Origin: Isoetes engelmannii
Taxonomy: Eukaryota; Streptophyta; Lycopodiopsida; Isoetales; Isoetaceae
Length of the DNA: 25,291 nucleotides
Direction of reading: 5' to 3'
Assembly (NCBI GenBank): GCA_011763485.2
Contig: JAANSK020165553.1
Span: 1-25,291, forward strand
The position numbers and the translations under genes were made by a program. Under the pieces are notes generated by a model. That model was not told the DNA's origin. It saw only the letters and a program-made list of their open reading frames with translations, and searched no databases. Positions 20,801 through 25,291 of this stretch are shown here, in pieces (position 1 is the first letter of the stretch; every line of letters starts with the position of its first letter).

Positions 20801-21478
20801 TGCTTTACCATATGTTTTTCTTTCATCTCCCCTTCCTCTTGCTAATATTTCACCTGCTTCCTTTCCTGATATCTCTGATATCCCATCTGCTTTGTCTACA
20901 TCTTCTTCATCTTTACTTGATTCATATGATACTTTACCTCTTGAATTGTCCTCTACTTCTACCGATACCCACTTCTGACACTATCGATAATCCCTTTCCC
21001 CCTACTATCGCTTCACCTATTTCACCTGCCTTCACTTCTCCACCTGCTCTACCTTCTACATCTGCTGCATCACCATTTTTGTCTTCCACTCCCTCATCCG
21101 ATCTTCATTCCACCAACCATTTGTCACCTCCAACTCCATTATCCTTTCACACTTCATCCTTTGATCCATCCACGATTTTTCACCCGCTTGCACACACGCT
21201 TGTTGAAACTGTCTTGCAACCACACATAGACACCGCTTCATTGGACGTAGTGAGGTAGTTGATTTTGAATTTGAACAATCGGTGTGCATTGCCGCCGGCC
21301 TTCCTGATGATTTTTGTGCGGATTTACTGAAGCTCCTGACTGAATTCCGGCACATCTTTGCTTGGAATTATGCTGACCTGTGAGGGATTGATCCGGCTCT
21401 GGGTCAACTATCAATCTCTAGGAAGCCTGATGCACGACCTCTTTACCAGAGTCAGTATAGGTTGAATCCTAACTTCTG
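20800..21478 (+). pseudogene. Ty3/gypsy spacer and start of reverse transcriptase, plus strand
   Basis: Two successive frames encode a Ser/Pro/Thr-rich spacer (PLPLANISPASFPDISDIP, then PTSDTIDNPFPP onward to about 21240). A third frame then gives IAAGLPDDFCADLLKLLTEF, FAWNYADL, a TGA stop, GIDPALGQLSISRKPDARPL and YQSQYRLNP. The FAW-Y-DL/M-(P)GIDP...ARP order is diagnostic for the N-terminal edge of gypsy RT. The copy is broken by frameshifts and a stop and ends abruptly near 21478, where a minus-strand protease of the same kind of element begins. Confidence 0.88.
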
Positions 21479-21954
21479 AGAACGGGTGGGATTATATCAA
21501 CACGGTATGAATTGTGGAGTTGCAAGTTGAACCATGCTGCCAAAGCCTCATCATTGTACAAATCGTTGTTCTCCCAGGGATCAAAAGCAGGTGTTGGTTG
21601 AGTAGAGAAAGAGGCAACCACTGTTGTAGCCATATAGCGTGCATCGGAGATTTCCAAGACATTTTGGCGCCAGTTGTGTTGTCTCTCAGCTTGGCAGAGA
21701 AAGGGACGTCGGACGAGCATCTCATAGTCTCTAGAGTCCTGATCTAGTTGCAGAACCCTAAAATCAGCAGTGAAGTGTAGCTCACCAATGCATAACTCCA
21801 AATTCTTGGCTATGCACTGAGAACTCCAAATTGTGCCATTGACCATTTTGATATCATAGGTGGGCGGATGCAAGTACTGTAGGCCTAGTCGTCGCTTCAA
21901 TCCATCCGTTATCAATTTGGACCTTATTAATCCTGTACGTTCCAGTGTAAGCAT
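21469..21954 (-). pseudogene. Gypsy retropepsin-like protease domain, degenerate
   Basis: Signature stretches in the family's order: LKRRLGLQYLHPP near residue 20-30 of the open frame, DIKMVNGTIWSS, CIGELHFTADFRVLQL, and RDYEMLVRRPFL in place of the usual DYDVILGRPFL. The position expected for the catalytic D-T/S-G appears to read Arg-Thr-Gly, which would abolish activity. An alternative frame has Asp-Asn-Gly close by, so the alignment of that motif is uncertain. The frame stops at 21469, just where the plus-strand segment ends. Confidence 0.75.
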
Positions 21955-22533
21955 CCATCGTAGGAGTTGTCGTGCCTACAGCACCCACCAATACTGTCAA
22001 AAAGTGGTGATGAAGATGGAAAAATGGGACAGATGGAGTGGAGTGTGGAAAGACTGAGGGTGATTTTAGTGTGCTGGAAGGAGTGTATGAGTTCATCGGG
22101 AAGAGAGGTGGAGGAAAGTTGGGGGACTTTGAAATCTGGAAGATGGGGGACAGAGGTAGATGTAACTTGGTACTCGTGAGGGCTTCCTGCACCTCCAATG
22201 GCACGGCCGAATTGGCAGGTAACGGGATCTCGGGAATCGTGGGCATATGCGTGATAGCTTCTTAAGAACTTTGTGCAACAACTGGCAGATCAATGGGCTC
22301 TTTGCCTTTGCATGCTCGTGTTGTTGCAAAACAACCTCCGGAGCCATGCCACTGAGAGTTAAGCGTTGCTTTAGTTGCCGCAACTGCTGTTGAGTCTCCC
22401 AACTAAGATCTTCAAACTTAGGTGTTGGCGTGGTTGCAAGGACCATAATTACCAGGTGAATATCTCTGATAGGCACCTTCAAAAGCCAATTAGAAGATTG
22501 TCGGGCTATCTCTTTGAGAGTTACCTGATCCAA
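21955..22533 (-). pseudogene. Gag-protease linker, Pro-rich, frameshifted
   Basis: Two overlapping minus frames (22533-22093, then 22246-21854) carry the linker. The first has FEDLSWETQQQLRQLKQRLT and QQHEHAKAKSP; the second continues with MPTIPEIPLPANSAVPLEVQ and a Pro/Ser-rich run. No catalytic motif is expected here. A frame change near 22200 is needed to follow it. Confidence 0.6.
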
Positions 22534-23279
22534 TAATTAAACCACTTGCTACTCAACAGGAGATGCTTGCTGTGGTGGAGGATTCCCCTATTGAAAGAGA
22601 GAGCGTGCCAAGGTGCACGGCCTGGATTACCCTTTGCCTTCCAGAGCTGATCGGGAGAAAGGCATACGTAAGCAACTTGTGTGGTACCAGGGATCTGGAC
22701 TTGCACCATGGGCAACTGAGGGCAATACTGCAGGACGTGGCCTTTTTTATCACAGTGAAAGCAAGTGACATCTCGATTGTCTCTAGAGGTGGAAGCTTGT
22801 GCTGCAACTACATTAGCATTTTGGACAGGAAAGTTGGAGCCAAAAGAAAGAGGTGGAGGCGTGGTGCATTCCTCTATCGAATGATTATTCGTATTGCACT
22901 TCTTGCAGTGTCGGGCATCCATTAAGGCATTGCACTCAGTAACATAATGGCCTGCTACAGAATAATGACTACGCCCAAATATGACTCCTAGAAGGAACAG
23001 ATTGGATGGGTTGTGGTGGCACACCGTGCGTAGGTAGAGCATGAGTAGTATCTTTGGCAACTGGCGTGCATGATGCAATGTTGACAGACCGATTGGCATC
23101 CTCAAGAGTCTTGGGTCCTTGCAGTTCTGTATATACTCGGATCTCTGGTTCAGACCTTGCAAGGACCAAGCTAACGACTGGCTGTTAGATGGAGTTTCCA
23201 CCAGTTTCGTGACCAGGAGCAAGGTTCGATCAGCAAACTCGCGAGGCAACTCAGATGGTTTTTGTTGTTGGCATGCCAA
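22521..23279 (-). pseudogene. Gypsy gag C-terminal part with two CCHC zinc knuckles
   Basis: Both knuckles fit CX2CX4HX4C: CKKCNTNNHSIEEC at 22866-22907 and CFHCDKKGHVLQYC at 22722-22763. Upstream, QQKPSELPREFADRTLLLV is a retrotransposon gag-type helix region. In gypsy gag these knuckles bind the RNA genome during packaging. The apparent ATG at 23279 lies in the target duplication of the adjoining MITE and is not a real start; gag continues on the far side, from about 23868 upward. The frame ends at 22521 by a shift into the linker. Confidence 0.85.
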
Positions 23280-23280
23280 T

Positions 23281-23859
23281 CAGTGTGGAAAATTCATTGG
23301 ATATAAGGTATATAACACATTTTTAAATTTTATAGATGTCAATTGACAACTTTTTAGATTTTTAAGTTCTCAATTGACGTAAATTAGATGGCATTGACAA
23401 ACTTTGGTCAAAAATTTTATAATAAGAAAGCTTTGCCAAAAAAAAAAAAAAAAAAAAACTGAAATACATGGATGTCACTTAATCCTCCTCACTTTTCCCT
23501 GTTCATTCAACCATATCTTGTATATCTCATGAAATCAACTTGTCCATAGAGAGTGGTGTGTGGTGATGTGGCCTTCATCATAAGGAAATTTGTATACTCG
23601 ACATCGGTACGTAAGCATCCACATGGTTAATTATTCTTTATGAGCCCCAATAGAAACCTTTAAAAATGCTTCATGTTTTTTGACACCTTTTGTAAAATGG
23701 CAAGTTCCCTTTTGACAACTTTAAAACATTTAAGGTTCTTTTTTTGACATATTTGTTTGTTTGAAAAATTCTCTTTTGACACATTTTATTTAATGAGCAG
23801 TTCTCATTGAGAACTTTTTTAATCAAAGATGCACTTTAAGGTGTCAATTTTCCACGCTG
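23281..23859. mobile_element. hAT-like MITE, 579 bp, inside gypsy gag
   Basis: The terminal inverted repeats are CAGTGTGGAAAATT (23281-23294) and, on the complement, CAGCGTGGAAAATT (23846-23859), matching at 13 of 14. The 8-bp flanks ATGCCAAT (23273-23280) and GTGCCAAT (23860-23867) match at 7 of 8, the duplication length of hAT elements. CAG-starting ends also fit hAT. Near both ends TTGACA-type words recur (for example near 23342, 23393, 23680, 23716, 23746 and 23777), like subterminal transposase-binding repeats. There is an A21 run at 23438-23458. No transposase is encoded. The gag frame reads through if the element and one duplication are ignored. Confidence 0.88.
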
Positions 23860-23867
23860 GTGCCAAT

Positions 23868-24882
23868 TGTGTAAGCAATTGGGAATCATCCTCCTTGCAG
23901 CTATAGTGAGTCAAAGAAGCCTGGTGCATCAATTTCTAGTCTTCGTTCCAGGTCTTTTTATTGTAAGGAGCCATTTTTTCGGTTAACCCTGGAGCGTGGT
24001 GCTGAAGAGATGGAACTTTCGTATGGGATCTTCAGGACAACTAAAGAATCAAACTCCCCAGGATGTGCCGCTGCACTCTGTTCGGTGGAGGGCTTTTTTG
24101 TGCAAAGTGCTAAAGACGGGGATAGTTAATCTTGACCTTGGCTAATGCCGCAGCTGCTGCAACTTGAGGTGTGGGAATGGGTTCAGGAATCTGGGTGAAA
24201 GCTGGTATAGAAGGAGCTGGTGGAATAGCTGGTACTGAATAGTAGAAGGGAGGCAAGGTGGAATGCACCTGTGGCTGAGAGAGAGGATTGGTATTATGGG
24301 GTTGAGGGACAAAAGGGTGCGGATAAGAAGAGATCAGTACATAGTTATGAACTGGATTAAAGTTGACCGATGCTGGTGCAGTAGAGATAGGAATGGAAGT
24401 CTGTGTGTAATTAACTGGCTGAGAAACTTGAAAGGGGTGTTACACTGGAGCTAAGGCCTGTTGTGGAGAGGTAGCAGGATGCGGGAGAGAGAAAGCGTAA
24501 AAAAGGAATGGTTAATCAGGGGGAAACAGAGGTAGGAACCAATCGGAAGATCCATGTGGAGATTGCTGAGGGGAAGATGCGGGAGTTGTAAGTGCATAAA
24601 CTGATACTGGACGTGGTGCAGGTCAATTGAGTGGTGACAATGGCGCAATTTGAGACTTGGTAGACTGAGGAGTAGAGTTCTGCATGCGATGTAAATAGCG
24701 TTTCATTCTAGCTGAGTTGTTGTAAGACTTGATCTGGAGTAGAATTTTGGTAACTCATGCAAGATCAAAAAACACTAGGCAAACCAGCAACCGCGTCAGA
24801 CAGAAAATGACACTGAAGTAAGCAAGTACTAGAATATGTAGAGACAAGAAGAAAGACATAGGAAACTTAAGATGAAAAATAA
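23868..24882 (-). pseudogene. Gypsy leader and N-terminal, Pro-rich gag region
   Basis: On the minus strand the leader from 24882 has a possible start MSYQNSTPDQVLQQLS near 24755, soon stopped. The clearest open part is about 24430-24125: YTQTSIPISTAPASVNFNPV, then HPFVPQPHNTNPLSQPQVHS and IPPAPSIPAFTQIPEPIPTP, ending in an Ala run and VKINYPRL before a stop. Below that, about 24120-23868 is shifted but joins the zinc-knuckle part across the MITE. Pro/Gln-rich gag starts are common in plant gypsy elements. Confidence 0.55.
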
Positions 24883-24900
24883 GCCCGACAATCGGCGCCA
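24881..24900 (-). other. Primer-binding site next to the LTR
   Basis: On the minus strand TGGCGCCGATTGTCGGGC starts one base after the LTR end. It begins like the TGGCGCCGTTG-type sites that pair with the 3' end of a tRNA (tRNA-Asp type in Athila/Tat-like elements), with some mismatch further in. It fixes the 5' to 3' direction of the element as minus. Confidence 0.75.
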
Positions 24901-24901
24901 G

Positions 24902-25291
24902 TGTTAAGTTGGCCTGGGTTCAGGCAGAGGGGCCTGAGCAGATTCACTGAAGTCAGTGATCTTGAATGCTCCAGAGATCTGCCTACTAAGTGTCACGCGG
25001 GGTTTCAGACAACTAAAGGAAATTTGCAACTAAGGCAAATGAATCAAGCAATTTTCAAACACTTAGAACGAACTTTGCATGCTAGGCTTAATCCATGGCT
25101 GCTACTGCGAGTACATCATCTGTAATAGCCTTTGAAAAAGATATGAAGGTGCTGGCAATATGGGCTGAAACAGGGCAAAGAGACTCGTCTCCGACGTCCA
25201 AGTTGCTGCTAGATGTGCTGGGGCTGGTTCGACGCCGGGTGGCCGAAAACATCCGGCGCATATTGGACGAACGGAAGGACCCATCTCACCG
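24902..25291 (-). repeat. 5' LTR of the gypsy element, partial
   Basis: On the minus strand the LTR ends in ...TTAACA directly before the primer-binding site, so on the plus strand it begins TGTTAAG at 24902, the expected TG...CA border. At least 390 bases lie in the window; the other border and target duplication are outside. The open stretch at 25102-25284 inside it is not a gene. Confidence 0.75.

Larger units (their letters stand above)
21469..25291 (-). mobile_element. Ty3/gypsy LTR retrotransposon, 5' half (LTR, PBS, gag, protease)
   Basis: Read on the minus strand the order is: LTR (partial, cut by the window edge), primer-binding site, Pro-rich gag start, gag with two zinc knuckles, Pro-rich linker, and retropepsin-like protease. 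RT, RNase H and integrase do not follow on this strand. A hAT-like MITE splits gag. Several stops and frame shifts show the copy is dead. Confidence 0.88.

Noticed and set aside
20794-21258. 154-codon plus-strand ORF as a multi-pass membrane protein
   Set aside because: The Leu/Phe-rich start is an off-frame reading of a pyrimidine-rich spacer; the neighbouring frame gives the Ser/Pro-rich gypsy spacer.
22563-22925. 120-codon plus-strand ORF opposite the zinc knuckles
   Set aside because: It is the antisense shadow of gag.
21469-25291. Endogenous pararetrovirus instead of a retrotransposon
   Set aside because: An LTR border with an adjacent primer-binding site, and the gag-protease order, fit Ty3/gypsy; no movement-protein-like sequence is seen.
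1-25291. CRISPR array, operon, toxin-antitoxin or phage-like system
   Set aside because: The tandem repeats lack uniform repeats with unique spacers, and all genes are intron-containing plant genes or retroelement remains.

Overview
This is a nuclear DNA window from a flowering plant. The evidence is two intron-rich genes whose spliced products match plant protein families, many GT-AG introns, plant L1-type LINE and Ty3/gypsy remnants, small plant-type MITEs, and many AT-rich tandem repeats. I cannot name the species. There are no bacterial operons, CRISPR arrays or recognisable RNA genes.

There are two apparently intact genes. (1) On the plus strand at 3270-4968 is an eight-exon gene for a 366-residue, probably plastid-targeted, SAM-dependent class I methyltransferase of the Arabidopsis At4g29590 type. 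(2) On the minus strand from 18958 to 13715 is a thirteen-exon gene for a 635-residue GT77 glycosyltransferase. It matches XEG113, the Golgi arabinosyltransferase that extends the arabinose chains on extensin hydroxyprolines. Every exon junction in both genes was phased by hand and gives one uninterrupted frame. The two genes are far apart and show no sign of joint regulation.

Layout. 1-3269: intergenic, with an inverted-repeat element that a later A-tailed insertion has split. 3270-4968: methyltransferase. 4969-6263: a two-stage minisatellite. 6264-10095: two decayed LINEs on the minus strand, the first split by a near-perfect hairpin. 10096-13340: a succession of unrelated tandem repeats, with one broken coding-like fragment between them. 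13715-18958: XEG113-like gene. 18959-20160: its upstream side, with an unidentified open coding-like stretch and a 129-bp Tourist-like MITE. 20160-20800: a third LINE fragment. 20800-25291: a Ty3/gypsy element whose LTR, primer-binding site, gag and protease lie on the minus strand, while the protease-RT spacer and the start of RT lie on the plus strand. A 579-bp hAT-like MITE sits in gag.

I found no new multi-gene system. The most checkable observations are the hAT-like MITE with its target-site duplication, the Tourist-like MITE, the flipped gypsy segment, a satellite carrying perfect heat-shock-element-like motifs, the four-AG splice acceptor in the methyltransferase gene, the GC-AG intron in the glycosyltransferase gene, and two unidentified coding-like fragments.
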